Shown: positions 27,029 through 37,489 of the stretch, piece after piece
Numbering within the stretch: the stretch's first letter is position 1
Layout: the number at the start of each line of letters is the position of its first letter
From: Halococcus saccharolyticus DSM 5350
Lineage (GTDB): Archaea; Halobacteriota; Halobacteria; Halobacteriales; Halococcaceae
DNA length: 64,000 nucleotides
Assembly: GCF_000336915.1 (NCBI RefSeq)
Contig: NZ_AOMD01000034.1
Location: forward strand, 28,504 to 92,503
Direction: 5' to 3'
Notes under the pieces: model-generated
Told to the model about the DNA's origin: nothing
The model's database searches: none
What the model saw: the letters and a program-made list of their open reading frames with translations, nothing else
Position numbers and translations under genes: made by a program

Positions 27029-27132
27029 GGGCGCGCTTCGCAGGCGACAGTAAAAGGTTTGCAGATACGCGTCGAGACGCCCTGTCGGCTCGGTGACGTT
27101 CGCCGCCGCGTTCGCCTACTGAGGTTGGAGTG

Positions 27133-27411
27133 TTACCGACGCGCTTCCTCGTCGGCCTCGGCGAGGTCTGCCGCCTGCTCTTGGACAGCGGTTATCTCGC
27201 GGTCGGCCGCCGCCTTGTCGACGTCGTAGACGTGTCGCCACGATTCGAGCGGCGGCCCCTCGGTCGACTCGGCCGGTCGTTCCGCCGTGTCGGCGTCGGC
27301 GGTTCTCGTGACCCGCCGGTAGCCGAGGACGATCACGAAACCCACTACTAGGGCCGCGATGGCCGCGTTTGCCAGCGCCCCGATCGGAGCGAGGAGGGAA
27401 AGCAGGGCCAT
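27133..27411 (-). CDS. Small single-pass membrane protein
   Basis: 92 residues, unrecognised. One membrane helix (about 10-32, IGALANAAIAALVVGFVIVLGY) is followed by an acidic tail with a short predicted coiled coil (ADREITAVQEQAADLAEADE). Third-position GC is high, so it is a real gene. It is 104 bp upstream of adk on the same strand and divergent from DUF460. Confidence 0.65.
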   Translation of the reverse strand: MALLSLLAPIGALANAAIAALVVGFVIVLGYRRVTRTADADTAERPAESTEGPPLESWRHVYDVDKAAADREITAVQEQAADLAEADEEARR

Positions 27412-27504
27412 GGGATGGCTCGTGTGTCTGGTGACTAAAATGTTCCTCTGTCCGTCACGTCATTCATCGTTCGATCCCCACCGTCCGAACTCCGCCGTGG
27501 ATTT

Positions 27505-29508
27505 ATGCCGGCAGATCCCCTACGCGAGCGCGTGAGCAGTCGCATCAGCGCGCTCGATGCGGTGGTGTTCGGGGTCGACGTCCAGAGCGGGGACGTCCGC
27601 GGTGACGCACCCTCCTACGCCGTTGTTGCGTTCGATGGCGAGAACCTCGATCGTGACGTCGTCTCGCACCGAAAGCTCCGGCGGCTGATCGACCGCGAGG
27701 AGCCCGCGATCGTCGCCACCGACAACGTCTACGAACTCGCCGCCGACAAGGACGCTCTCGTCCGACTGCTGGGCAGTCTGCCGGACGAAACCAGGCTCGT
27801 CCAGGTCACCGGCGACGAGCAGCCCGAACCCCTCTCGCGGGTGGCGAGCCGCCACGGAGTTCCATATGGCAAGAAGCCGATGAAGGAGGCAGAAGCCGCC
27901 GCACGGCTCGCGGCCGCGAACGTCGGATACGAGGTTTCGGCGTTCACCGACACTACCGAGGTGAAGGTCTCGCGTGGCCGTTCGACCGGCAGCGGCGGGT
28001 GGTCGGAGGATCGCTACACCAGGCGGATCCACGGGTCGGTCAAGCGTCGCGCTCGCGAGGTCGACACCGAGCTGCGGGAGGCGGGCCTCGACTACGAGAT
28101 GGACGAGACCGAGAAGTACGGCGGGTACGCCAACGCGGTCTTTACTGTCGAGGCGCGGCCGTCGGACATTCCGGTGTCGGCCAGGCGCTCGGGCGACACC
28201 AGAACCGAGATCGAGCGCGTCCGGCGGGACGGGATCGAGTTCCGCCCGCTCGCGAAGCGCCGGGATCACGTGCTCGTGGGGATCGATCCAGGCACGACGA
28301 CCGCGGTGGCGATCGTCGGGCTCGACGGCGCGGTGCTGGACGTGCTGAGCACGAGGACCGCCGACACCGCCGCGGTGATCGAGTGGATCGTCGAGCGCGG
28401 TCGGCCGGTCGTGGTGGCGGCCGACGTCGAGCCGATGCCCTCCACAGTCGAAAAGATCCGCCGGAGCTTCTCGGCGGCGGGCTGGGTGCCCGAGCGCGAT
28501 CTGGCCGTGGACGAGAAACAACACCGGACTCGCGAGGAAGGATACGACAACGACCACGAGCGCGACGCGCTCGCCGCCGCCCTCCACGCGTTCGACGAGT
28601 ACGAGGACACCTTCGAGCGCGTCGGCCGGAAGGTGCCCCCACGGATCGAGACCGGCGAAGTGATCGCTCGCGTGGTCGCGGGCGAAGAGTCGGTCGAGAC
28701 CGTTCTCGCGGATCTCGCGGGCGACGACGAGGCCGACGACGACGAGGACGAGCACGAACCACGCGAACTCACGCCCGAGGAGCAGCGGATCAAGGACCTC
28801 GAAACACGGGTCGAGCGCCTCGATTCACACGTCGACGACCTCGAGACGACGATCGAAGCAAAAGACGAGGAGATCGCGGAGTACGAGCGCGAACTCACCG
28901 ACGCGAGGCGCGAGGAGCGCCGCGAAGCGCGGGAGCGCCGCGAGGTCAACCGGCTCGAACGCGAGAACGAGCGCCTCGAACGCGAACTCGACGAACAACG
29001 CGAGGCGAACGAGGAACTCACCGAAAAACTCGATCGGCTGAAGGAGCTTTGGCGGCTGGATCACTCGAACTTCGCCGACGTGGCCGAGGCGAAACAGGGC
29101 CTCGTCCCTGTGAAGCCGGTCGCGAAGTTCACCAAGAGTGCGCTCCGGGAAGCCGACGAGCGCTACGGCCTCGCGGCAGGCGACGTGGTCTACCTCCGCG
29201 ACGCGTCGGGTGCCGGCCGCTCGACCGCCGAAACGCTGGTTGAGCGCGAGCCCCGCGTCGTCCTCAAGGACGGTGGGCTTTCGGAGGTCGCTCGGGAGCT
29301 GCTGTTCGAACACGAGATCCCGGTCGCGCCCGCCGACGAGGTGCCGATCGAGGAGGTCGACGATCTCGCGGTCGCGCGCGAGGGGACGGTCGAGGCCGCC
29401 ATCGAGGGGTGGCGAGAGCGCGCTGTCGCGTGGCGCAAGGACCAGAACGAATCGATGGTCGATCAGGTCATCAGCGAACATCGGGCGGACCGCAGCGAGA
29501 GCGACTGA
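27505..29508 (+). CDS. DUF460 (COG2433) RNase H-fold protein
   Basis: 667 residues. The N-terminal region (1-240) is followed by a RuvC/YqgF-like RNase H fold with VLVGIDPGTTTAVAIVGLDG (about 252-271) and acidic residues DNDHERDALAAAL near 352. A long coiled coil (about 425-515) with Arg/Glu heptads comes next, then a C-terminal domain starting GLVPVKPVAKFTK. The family is predicted to be a nuclease, but no activity is established to my knowledge. It is monocistronic, with high third-position GC throughout. Confidence 0.85.
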   Translation: MPADPLRERVSSRISALDAVVFGVDVQSGDVRGDAPSYAVVAFDGENLDRDVVSHRKLRRLIDREEPAIVATDNVYELAADKDALVRLLGSLPDETRLVQVTGDEQPEPLSRVASRHGVPYGKKPMKEAEAAARLAAANVGYEVSAFTDTTEVKVSRGRSTGSGGWSEDRYTRRIHGSVKRRAREVDTELREAGLDYEMDETEKYGGYANAVFTVEARPSDIPVSARRSGDTRTEIERVRRDGIEFRPLAKRRDHVLVGIDPGTTTAVAIVGLDGAVLDVLSTRTADTAAVIEWIVERGRPVVVAADVEPMPSTVEKIRRSFSAAGWVPERDLAVDEKQHRTREEGYDNDHERDALAAALHAFDEYEDTFERVGRKVPPRIETGEVIARVVAGEESVETVLADLAGDDEADDDEDEHEPRELTPEEQRIKDLETRVERLDSHVDDLETTIEAKDEEIAEYERELTDARREERREARERREVNRLERENERLERELDEQREANEELTEKLDRLKELWRLDHSNFADVAEAKQGLVPVKPVAKFTKSALREADERYGLAAGDVVYLRDASGAGRSTAETLVEREPRVVLKDGGLSEVARELLFEHEIPVAPADEVPIEEVDDLAVAREGTVEAAIEGWRERAVAWRKDQNESMVDQVISEHRADRSESD

Positions 29509-29526
29509 CGAACGGGTGCGTTCGCG

Positions 29527-29715
29527 TCAGAACATCCCGTCCATCCCGAACGCGGCAAGCATTCCCGAGAGCAGTCCGCGTGCCACGAGAAGGAGTCCGA
29601 CGAGCACGAGCGCGATCCCGCCAGCGACGATCGGGGCGGCGTAGGCGACGACAGCGAGGCCGGCGAGACAGCAAAGGACGCCAACGACGCCGGCGAGGCC
29701 GAGTCGGTTCAACAT
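29527..29715 (-). CDS. Small DUF7470-like membrane protein
   Basis: 62 residues with two hydrophobic helices (about 6-26 and 30-52) joined by a short turn, starting [20 protein letters not shown]. It fits the haloarchaeal DUF7470 type of very small membrane proteins of unknown function; that family match is from memory. It lies between convergent DUF460 and divergent eif1A. Confidence 0.65.
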   Translation of the reverse strand: MLNRLGLAGVVGVLCCLAGLAVVAYAAPIVAGGIALVLVGLLLVARGLLSGMLAAFGMDGMF

Positions 29716-29826
29716 ATCGACGAACAGTCCGTCGGCGGGTTAAACACAGTGAAGTTCCAGCACGACGGTAGCGGTCGAGACACGGATCTCGCCCTGTGTC
29801 GGTTCGGAATCCACAGCCGGGGCCTT

Positions 29827-29840
29827 GAAAGAGTTAAACC
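29827..29840 (+). promoter_or_regulatory. Promoter of eif1A
   Basis: GAAAGAGTTAAACC gives BRE and TATA (AGTTAAAC), centred about 28 bp before the ATG at 29863. It predicts a leaderless mRNA and decides the start. Confidence 0.6.
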
Positions 29841-29862
29841 GTTCGCTGTCGAACGTCGGCCC

Positions 29863-30150
29863 ATGAGCGACAACCAGGGACGGAAAGACCTTCGGATGCC
29901 CGACGACGACGAGGTGTTCGCCGTCGTGACCGAGATGCTCGGCGCGAACCGGGTGAACGTCCGGTGTATGGACGGCACCGAACGAACCGCACGGATTCCT
30001 GGTCGGATGCAAAAGCGGGTTTGGATTCGGGAGGACGACGTCGTGCTCGTCTCGCCGTGGGACTGGCAGGACGAGAAAGCCGACATCGAGTGGCGATACG
30101 ACAAACAGGACGCCGACCAGCTCCGACGGGAGGGCCATATTCAGGGATAA
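29863..30150 (+). CDS. eif1A: Translation initiation factor eIF1A
   Basis: 95 residues from the ATG at 29863 ([18 protein letters not shown]); the 38 upstream codons are excluded by the promoter. It is an S1/OB-fold protein that helps scan and position initiator tRNA on the small ribosomal subunit. Conserved: [35 protein letters not shown]. It is followed by a candidate tiny ORF and rio1 on the same strand, a plausible translation-linked operon. Confidence 0.95.
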   Translation: MSDNQGRKDLRMPDDDEVFAVVTEMLGANRVNVRCMDGTERTARIPGRMQKRVWIREDDVVLVSPWDWQDEKADIEWRYDKQDADQLRREGHIQG

Positions 30151-30187
30151 CGTGGCCATCCAGACACTCTCCCCCGTTTTTCTCGAT

Positions 30188-30274
30188 ATGCACCGACGAC
30201 TGAGTGACCAGTACAGCGCCATCGGCACGAAGAACGTCGGCCCCGCCGACCCACACCGCGGTGACGACGAATGA
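30188..30274 (+). CDS. Candidate 28-residue gene coupled to rio1
   Basis: The ATG at 30188 opens MHRRLSDQYSAIGTKNVG and onward, ending DPHRGDDE. 22 of 28 codons end in G or C, as in neighbouring real genes. Its TGA overlaps the rio1 ATG (ATGA). A GTG at 30152, one base after the eif1A stop, would extend it to 40 residues with the same bias. I do not recognise the peptide. It may be a small protein or simply a coupling leader for rio1. Confidence 0.45.
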   Translation: MHRRLSDQYSAIGTKNVGPADPHRGDDE

Positions 30275-31137
30275 GTGGCGAGGAGGAGTACGATCTCGTC
30301 GATACCGACGCCACCGAGGAGCCGGGCGACGAGTGGGAGGAACTCGACGTGTCCGACACCGACGCCGACCGCGTCGCCCGCAAGCAAGACCGGGAGTTCG
30401 CACAGTTCAGGGAGCGCATCAAGGACGCCGACCAGTTCAAGGTCGAGGGTGGCGTCTTCGACGAGGCGACCCTCGGCGCGCTCTACAAACTGGTCCAGGA
30501 CGGCCACATCGACGCGTTCGGCGGGCCGATTTCGACGGGAAAGGAAGCCCACGTCTTCCTCGCGGACGCGGACGGGGCCGACGTCGCGGTCAAGATCTAC
30601 CGGATCAACGCGAGCGATTTCCGGCAGATGCGCAAGTATCTGGAGGGCGACCCGCGATTCGATAACATCGGCTCGAAAAAGAAGAAGGTGGTGCTCGCGT
30701 GGACGAAAAAGGAGTTTGCCAACCTCCGGCGTGCGGCGGCGGCAGGGGTCAACGTGCCGAACCCGATCGCGGTCGAGCGCAACGTACTCGTGATGGAGTT
30801 CGTGGGCCAGGACGGTGAGCGTGCGAAACGCCTCGGCGAGGTTCACATCGAGAACCCGCAGACGACGTACGAGGTCGTCCGGGAGTACACCCGCCGGCTG
30901 TACGACGCCGGGCTGATCCACGGCGACCTCTCTGAGTACAACATCGTGGTCCACGACTCGCAGCTGTGGATCATCGACCTCGGCCAGGCGGTCACGATCC
31001 ACCACCCCAACAGTCGCGAGTTCCTCGAACGTGACTGCCGGAACGTGGCGAACTTCTTCGCGCGTCAGGGGCTCGACACCGACGGCGAGGAGCTGCTGGC
31101 GCACGTGACGAGCGAAGCCGAGCCGCGCGAAGACTGA
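30271..31137 (+). CDS. rio1: RIO1-type serine/threonine kinase
   Basis: 288 residues. Atypical kinase/ATPase involved in small-subunit ribosome maturation. An acidic N-terminal tail (1-40) is followed by the RIO domain: the P-loop equivalent STGKEAHVF (88-96), lysine of VAVKIYR (108), catalytic loop IHGDLSEYN with Asp219, and metal-binding IIDLGQ with Asp236. STGKEAHVF and LGQAV are RIO1-type rather than RIO2. The position beside eif1A fits a role in translation. Confidence 0.94.
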   Translation: MSGEEEYDLVDTDATEEPGDEWEELDVSDTDADRVARKQDREFAQFRERIKDADQFKVEGGVFDEATLGALYKLVQDGHIDAFGGPISTGKEAHVFLADADGADVAVKIYRINASDFRQMRKYLEGDPRFDNIGSKKKKVVLAWTKKEFANLRRAAAAGVNVPNPIAVERNVLVMEFVGQDGERAKRLGEVHIENPQTTYEVVREYTRRLYDAGLIHGDLSEYNIVVHDSQLWIIDLGQAVTIHHPNSREFLERDCRNVANFFARQGLDTDGEELLAHVTSEAEPRED

Positions 31138-31162
31138 TTGTCGTGGGGGCCGTACACATGGT

Positions 31163-31675
31163 ATGAACGATGTATCGGTTCGAGCCGCCACAGTGGATGA
31201 CGTGGCCGCGATCCAGCGGGTCGCGCGCCAGGCGTGGCACGCGACATACGGGGAGTTCCTGGCTACGGAGGCCATCGATACGATTCTCGCGGACTGGTAC
31301 GCGGCCGAGGAGATCGAGGCCCCGATCACGAGCGAGCGGAGCGTCTACCTCGTGGCCGAAAGTGAGGAAATCGTGGGCTACGCGAGCGCCGCGCCGATCG
31401 GCGCGGAGGACGACGATCAGGAAGCGCAGTTGTATGCCATCTACGTCGATCCCGACCGGTGGGGCGACGGGATCGGCACGACGTTGCTCGAAGCTGTCGT
31501 CGATCGCCTCGCCGAGCGTGACGTCGAACGGCTTCGAGTCGAGGTCCTCGCGGACAACGCGGTTGGCGTCTCGTTTTACGAATCTCGCGGGTTCGAGCGG
31601 ACCGCCGAGCGCGAGCGCGAAATCGGCGATCAGACCCTCTCAGAGTACGTCTACTACCGTTCGGTACCGCTTTGA
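31163..31675 (+). CDS. GNAT-family N-acetyltransferase
   Basis: 170 residues. Acetyl-CoA binding motif A is YAIYVDPDRWGDGIGTTLLEA (pyrophosphate loop about 101-110), with the usual beta4/alpha3 arrangement. VEVLADNAVGVSFYESRGFE is motif B. The substrate is unknown: RimI-type, antibiotic-type and small-molecule enzymes look alike at this level. It lies 25 bp after rio1 and could be in the same transcript. Confidence 0.85.
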   Translation: MNDVSVRAATVDDVAAIQRVARQAWHATYGEFLATEAIDTILADWYAAEEIEAPITSERSVYLVAESEEIVGYASAAPIGAEDDDQEAQLYAIYVDPDRWGDGIGTTLLEAVVDRLAERDVERLRVEVLADNAVGVSFYESRGFERTAEREREIGDQTLSEYVYYRSVPL

Positions 31676-31837
31676 CCCACGAGCCCTGTCACAGCCGATA
31701 CTGTCTCTCGTCTCTGTGGAGTAACCAAACCTCATTTGCCGACGATGGCTGGCATGCTGACTGGTAAGTCCATCGAAACGTCTCACACGACTCTTCTGGG
31801 TTGTACATCGTGAGATCTCAAAGACCGCTCTCGCGGC

Positions 31838-32458
31838 TCAGTCGTCGGTTTTCGCTGGTTCTTCGGTGACGTTGATCGAGACGCCGATGTTATCCTGCGT
31901 CTCGCCGAATCCTGCGCTCAGGACCCGGGTTAGCGCGTCCTCGACGCGTTCGTCGGTTTCCGAGTAGTCGTCGGGTGCGACCTCGACGACGAACCCGGTG
32001 GTGATGTTGGGCGCAGTCGGAAGAAAGAGCACGTCGCGGCCGTCGCTAGTCTGCTTGCCGGTTTTGAACGCCGTCATCCGCATCCCGTTCCAGGTTTCGA
32101 GTTTCACCGGGGCCTGGAGGTCGCCGGTGCCCGTCACCGCGGTTTCGACCGCCATCTTCGAGGCGTTGTAGACCACCCTGAGCCCCGGGAGGCTGTTCAT
32201 CACGTCGTCGATCGCACCCTCGACCAGCGGCCCTGTCGCCGTGCGCATCAGATACCCGATCGCGAACACCAACAGGGCGAACAGGATCAGCGTGAGCGGA
32301 ACCCGAACCCACCCCGGCTCGATACTTTCGATGAACGGCAGCGTCGCGATGGCGTTGTAGATGAACGCGATGACGTAGAGCGTGACGATGACCGGCACGA
32401 GCACGATCAACCCGCTCGTGGCGTCGCGCTTCCAGGAGGTCATTTGTTCGACGGTCAC
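31838..32458 (-). CDS. DUF502 membrane protein
   Basis: 206 residues. Two membrane helices (about 15-36, 52-72) are followed by a soluble domain with GLRVVYNASKMAVETAV and FLPTAPNITTGFVVEV, the DUF502 hallmarks. The family is widespread in bacteria and archaea with unknown function. An acidic C terminus is typical here. It is 24 bp downstream of the proline dehydrogenase gene on the same strand. Confidence 0.85.
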   Translation of the reverse strand: MTVEQMTSWKRDATSGLIVLVPVIVTLYVIAFIYNAIATLPFIESIEPGWVRVPLTLILFALLVFAIGYLMRTATGPLVEGAIDDVMNSLPGLRVVYNASKMAVETAVTGTGDLQAPVKLETWNGMRMTAFKTGKQTSDGRDVLFLPTAPNITTGFVVEVAPDDYSETDERVEDALTRVLSAGFGETQDNIGVSINVTEEPAKTDD

Positions 32459-32482
32459 CCCCGACCGTAATGAGCGCTTCCC

Positions 32483-33316
32483 CTACTGCCCCACGATCGC
32501 CCGCAGCGCAAACGTGAGGTTCTCGGTCCGTTCCATCGCCCGCCGGGAGAAATAGGATAGCCACTTGCCGCCGTAGGGGGCGTACTGCCAGACGTCGTAC
32601 TCCTCGGCGAGTTCGAGTTGGGCCTCCTCGCGGACCCCCATCAGCATCTGGATCTCGAAGTCCGTCCCGAACTCCTCGTGGCGGCGGGTTGCGTGCTCGA
32701 TCATCGCGGGGTCGTGACTTCCCACCGCGATGCCGTCGTCGAACTCTTCGAACATGAAATCGAGACAGTCGCGGTAGGCCTCGTTGACCCGCGGCTTCTT
32801 CCGGTGGGCGATCGCCGCGGGCTCGTCGTACGCACCCTTCACCAGCCGGACTTTCCCCGGCAGGTCTGCCAGCCGGCGGAGGTCCTCGGGGGTGCGCTTC
32901 AGATTCGCCTGAATGCAAACGCCGACCCGCTCGTACTCCGTGGCGTGATCGGCGTAGGCGTCGAGCGTGGCGTCGGTCGTCGGATGGTCCTCCATGTCGA
33001 TCCAGACGAATTTTTCGTGGGTGGCCGCCCGATCGACGATAATCGCGAGGTTCTCTCGAAACGTCTCCTCGCCGATCCCGAGGCCGATCTGTGAGGGTTT
33101 GACCGAGATGCATGCCCCGAGTCCCGCGTTGTCGATATCCGTGAGGAGATCACAGTAGGCGTCGCGGTCGTCGATCGCGGGTTCGGGCTGCTCGTAGTGC
33201 TCGCCGAGCCGGTTACAGATGGTTCTGACGCCCTGGTCCTCGAGCTGGCGGACGTGTTCTAAGAGTTCGGCCGGGGTCTCGCCCGCGACGAACCGACTGG
33301 CGATCGGCGGGATCAT
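32483..33316 (-). CDS. Proline dehydrogenase (single-domain)
   Basis: 277 residues. FAD enzyme oxidising proline to pyrroline-5-carboxylate. The TIM barrel contains ISVKPSQIGLGI, VRLVKGAYDEP (near 158) and the C-terminal YGGKWLSYFSRRAMER with the RR pair that binds substrate carboxylate. The length fits the short monofunctional form; no P5C dehydrogenase domain is fused and none is adjacent. Electrons would go to the quinone pool. Confidence 0.88.
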   Translation of the reverse strand: MIPPIASRFVAGETPAELLEHVRQLEDQGVRTICNRLGEHYEQPEPAIDDRDAYCDLLTDIDNAGLGACISVKPSQIGLGIGEETFRENLAIIVDRAATHEKFVWIDMEDHPTTDATLDAYADHATEYERVGVCIQANLKRTPEDLRRLADLPGKVRLVKGAYDEPAAIAHRKKPRVNEAYRDCLDFMFEEFDDGIAVGSHDPAMIEHATRRHEEFGTDFEIQMLMGVREEAQLELAEEYDVWQYAPYGGKWLSYFSRRAMERTENLTFALRAIVGQ

Positions 33317-33438
33317 GCGCGCAATTCTTGCCGGGCGATCAATAGCAGTTCCGCTCCGCGATCGGGTCCGGTTCCACCGACCGCAGCTGCTCGTCGAGAA
33401 TCGAATCGGCGTTGGATCGGTGGTTCGAGCGACGGTCG

Positions 33439-34686
<1,248 letters not shown>

Positions 34687-34710
34687 ATCATCCGAATTCG
34701 TCGTGGCGCG

Positions 34711-34717
34711 CTCAAAG
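34711..34717 (-). promoter_or_regulatory. Promoter of icd
   Basis: CTTTGAG on the minus strand, centred 28 bp before the ATG at 34686. Weak TATA but correct spacing. Confidence 0.4.
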
Positions 34718-34796
34718 GTCTACCGTTCTCCGATCCGGGGTACTCGGTCTCGTACCGGTTCGTGAGGGTTATGCGACCGGCCCCGGTGGCGCACTC

Positions 34797-35654
34797 ATGC
34801 AGCTCATCGTCCACGGTGGGGCGGGCAGCGCACCCGACGATCCCGAGTCGCGCCAGAGAGCCCTCGACGAGGCTGCGGCGACCGGCACCGGAGAACCGAC
34901 GCCGGCCGCCGCAGTCGTCGCAGCTATCGGCGTCCTCGAACGCGCTCCACGGTTCAACGCCGGCGTCGGCGGGGCAATCCAGGACGACGGGACTGCCAGA
35001 ACCGACGCGGGGATCATGACCGACGAGCGCGAGGTGGGGGCGGCCTGCTCGATGCCCGGTGTCCGCGACGCCGGGAGGGTCGCCCGAGCCGTCATGAACG
35101 AGACGCCACACGTGCTCGTCGCCGGCGACCATGCCGTTTCGCTGGCCGAAGGATTCGGTGTCGAGACCGAGGTCGATCTCACGACCGAGCGGACGCGCGA
35201 GCGGTGGGATGACCTCTCACCGTCTGATGGGAACGACGTCGAGGAACGGCTCGCGTGGGTCCGCGAGCAGTTCGGCGGCTCGGATACGGTTGGAGCGGTC
35301 GCCGTCGACGATGGAGAGATTGCGGCAGCAACCTCGACCGGGGGACGGTGGTGTGCGCTCGCCGGTCGGGTGGGCGACGTTCCCCAGGTCGGGAGCGGGT
35401 TCTACGCCACGCCCGCGGGCGGTGCGAGCGCGACCGGGGCGGGTGAGGACATCGCCCGAATGACGCTCTCGCGGCTGGCGGTCGAGCGGCTCGAAGCTGG
35501 CGACGGTCCCGAGACGGCCGCCGAGCACGCTATCGACGAGTTGGCGACCGAAACCGATGGCGGGGCGGGAATCATCGTGCTCGATGACGAGGGTAGGGTG
35601 GGAAGCGCGTACAACACCGAAGCGATGCAGACGAGCACGGCCAAGCAGTCGTAG
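34797..35654 (+). CDS. Isoaspartyl peptidase/L-asparaginase (Ntn hydrolase)
   Basis: 285 residues. Made as a precursor that cleaves itself before Thr164 (SDT-VGAVAVD), the N-terminal nucleophile. It removes isoaspartyl dipeptides and has L-asparaginase activity. MQLIVHGGAGS starts the protein. APRFNAGVGGAIQDDG and ATSTGGR support the assignment. A TATA-like GGTTATG about 28 bp upstream suggests a leaderless transcript. Confidence 0.9.
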   Translation: MQLIVHGGAGSAPDDPESRQRALDEAAATGTGEPTPAAAVVAAIGVLERAPRFNAGVGGAIQDDGTARTDAGIMTDEREVGAACSMPGVRDAGRVARAVMNETPHVLVAGDHAVSLAEGFGVETEVDLTTERTRERWDDLSPSDGNDVEERLAWVREQFGGSDTVGAVAVDDGEIAAATSTGGRWCALAGRVGDVPQVGSGFYATPAGGASATGAGEDIARMTLSRLAVERLEAGDGPETAAEHAIDELATETDGGAGIIVLDDEGRVGSAYNTEAMQTSTAKQS

Positions 35655-35697
35655 CCCGAACGGCAGGCGTTTTGGTGGTTCGGTCCAACGTCGTGCC

Positions 35698-36591
35698 ATG
35701 AGCGATGTGGACCTCTCGTCGGAGCAGTACGAAAAACACCGTGAGGCTGGCGAAATCCTCGCCCAGGTGCGCGAGGAGGCTGCCGAGCGCGTCGAGGTCG
35801 GTGTGAGCCACCTCGATGTCGCGGAGTGGGCCGAGGAGCGCACCCGCGAGCTGGGGGGCGAGCCCGCCTTCCCGGTCAACATCTCGATCGACGAGGAGGC
35901 CGCCCACGCCACCCCGAGCGCTGACGACGAGACGACGTTCGGTGAGGAGATGATCAACCTCGATATCGGGGTACACGTCGACGGCTGGCTCGCTGACACT
36001 GCCATCACCGTGGACCTCTCGGGTCACGACGACCTCGCGGAAGCGCCCGAGGCCGCACTCGACGCCGCACTCGATCTCGTCGAACCGGGTGTCGAGACCG
36101 GCGAGATCGGCGCACGCATCGAGGAGGTCATCGACGACTACGGCTACAACCCCGTCGTCAATCTCACCGGCCATGGGCTCGGCCGCTGGGAACAGCACAT
36201 CCCGCCGAACATCCCGAATCGGGCAGTGAGCCAGAGCGTCGAGCTCGAAGCGGGCGACGTGGTCGCTGTCGAGCCGTTCGCCACCGACGGCGGCGGGAAG
36301 GTCTCGGAAGGTGGTGACGAGCAGATCTACGCACTCGACCGCGAGCAGTCGGTCAGAAACCGGGACGCGCGCAAGGCGCTCGAACAGATCACCGAGGAGT
36401 TCCGCACGCTCCCCTTCGCCACCCGGTGGCTCGACGTCGATCGTCCCGAGATGGCCCTTCGCCGGCTCGAACGCCAGAACGTGGTTCACGGTTATCCGGT
36501 GCTGAAAGAGGACGACGGTGCGCTCGTGAGCCAGAAAGAACACACCATCATCGTGACCGAAGACGGCTGTGAAGTGACGACCGAGCGCTGA
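35698..36591 (+). CDS. map: Methionine aminopeptidase, type II
   Basis: 297 residues from the ATG at 35698 (MSDVDLSSEQYEKHREAG). Removes N-terminal Met co-translationally. The metal ligands can be followed: Asp89 in NLDIG, Asp100 in LADTA, His in NLTGHGLGRWEQH, Glu in AVEPFATDG and Glu in the final EHTIIVTE. The helical type II insertion is present (about 195-260). It starts 43 bp after the previous gene, so the pair may be one operon. Confidence 0.93.
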   Translation: MSDVDLSSEQYEKHREAGEILAQVREEAAERVEVGVSHLDVAEWAEERTRELGGEPAFPVNISIDEEAAHATPSADDETTFGEEMINLDIGVHVDGWLADTAITVDLSGHDDLAEAPEAALDAALDLVEPGVETGEIGARIEEVIDDYGYNPVVNLTGHGLGRWEQHIPPNIPNRAVSQSVELEAGDVVAVEPFATDGGGKVSEGGDEQIYALDREQSVRNRDARKALEQITEEFRTLPFATRWLDVDRPEMALRRLERQNVVHGYPVLKEDDGALVSQKEHTIIVTEDGCEVTTER

Positions 36592-36770
36592 GACGTCGGT
36601 TGCGGGGCTGTTGCGGTGCGGGCCTGGAGGATGAAGGGCGAGAGAACGAACGGAGTGAGTGACCGAGGGCTTCGGCGGTTGCGGTATGGTTCCTGGTGGA
36701 TCGAGGGCGAGCGACCGCAGGGAGCGAGGGCTCGGGCGGTGCTGTGCGGTCGCGGAGAGCGCCAGTAGTT

Positions 36771-36874
36771 GTACCGCGAGCGAACGAAGTGAGCGAGCGG
36801 GTGTTTTTAGTCCAGGTTTTTACGAGGAGAGGTGCGCGAGCGAAGCGAGCACACCCGACGAAGTAAAAAAGTGG
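36771..36874 (+). repeat. Intergenic repeat family A, copy 3
   Basis: The best-preserved copy: GAGCGAACGAAGTGAGCGAG, then the core TTTTTAGTCCAGGTTTTT (36804-36821), then ACGAGGAG, GAGCGAAGCGAGC and CCGACGAAGTAAAAAAGTGG. It fills the gap between the map and carS 3' ends. Upstream (36600-36770) are further GAGCGACCG-type units and the GCTGTTGCGGTGCGG block. Confidence 0.8.
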
Positions 36875-36875
36875 T

Positions 36876-37421
36876 CTACCACGGCTCGCTTTTCAGTCCC
36901 ACTTGATAGGCGACCACGTTAGTGCCGACGTGGAGCAGCGGGGTGACGACGAGAACGACCGCGAGAACGGGCAGCGTGAACGTTGCGGTGAGCCACTCGA
37001 ACGCGCCGAGAGCGGTCAGGAGGAGTGCGCCGAGGACGAAATCGAACTGGTCGACGCCAGGGAAGGCCGCGCCGCGCTCCCGGCCGGTGCGACGCTTGAG
37101 GAAGGAAGCGGCTGCGTCGCCGACCATCGCGCCAATCGGTAGTGTGACCATCACGATAGGTGGGAACTCCGGGAGCGGGAGGCCAGTCGCCGCCGAGACC
37201 GGGGGTTCGATGGCGTTCAGCACGAGCGCGAGCGCGATCCCCGCGAGCGCGCCCGCGGCGGTCCCGCGCCACGTTTTGCCGTCGCCGAGCACGCGCGCGC
37301 CGCGCCACGTTCGCCCGGCGTCGATGGGGCGACCGCCGCCGACGAGGACGGCGGCGTTGTTCGGAACGTACGCCGGCAGCATCGCCCAGAACGCGACGGC
37401 GACGACTGCGACAGGGTCCAT
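36876..37421 (-). CDS. carS: CDP-archaeol synthase
   Basis: 181 residues with five membrane helices. Transfers CMP from CTP to unsaturated archaetidic acid, giving CDP-archaeol, the activated precursor of archaeal polar lipids. PAYVPNNAAVL near 16 and GDGKTWRGTAAG (about 46-57) plus GDAAASFLKRRTGRERG (about 100-116) are the catalytic signature regions. The protein ends four codons after VGLK; its stop abuts repeat A copy 3. Confidence 0.92.
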   Translation of the reverse strand: MDPVAVVAVAFWAMLPAYVPNNAAVLVGGGRPIDAGRTWRGARVLGDGKTWRGTAAGALAGIALALVLNAIEPPVSAATGLPLPEFPPIVMVTLPIGAMVGDAAASFLKRRTGRERGAAFPGVDQFDFVLGALLLTALGAFEWLTATFTLPVLAVVLVVTPLLHVGTNVVAYQVGLKSEPW

Positions 37422-37489
37422 ACCGCCGGATCGGCGGTCGGCGGTATGATACTGTCGGAGTTTGGGGACCGCACCACGCGGGACGTCCG

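Noticed and set aside
31800-31837. TGAGATCTCA palindrome downstream of the GNAT gene
   Set aside because: Ten bases only, not near a start codon, and no partner site was found.
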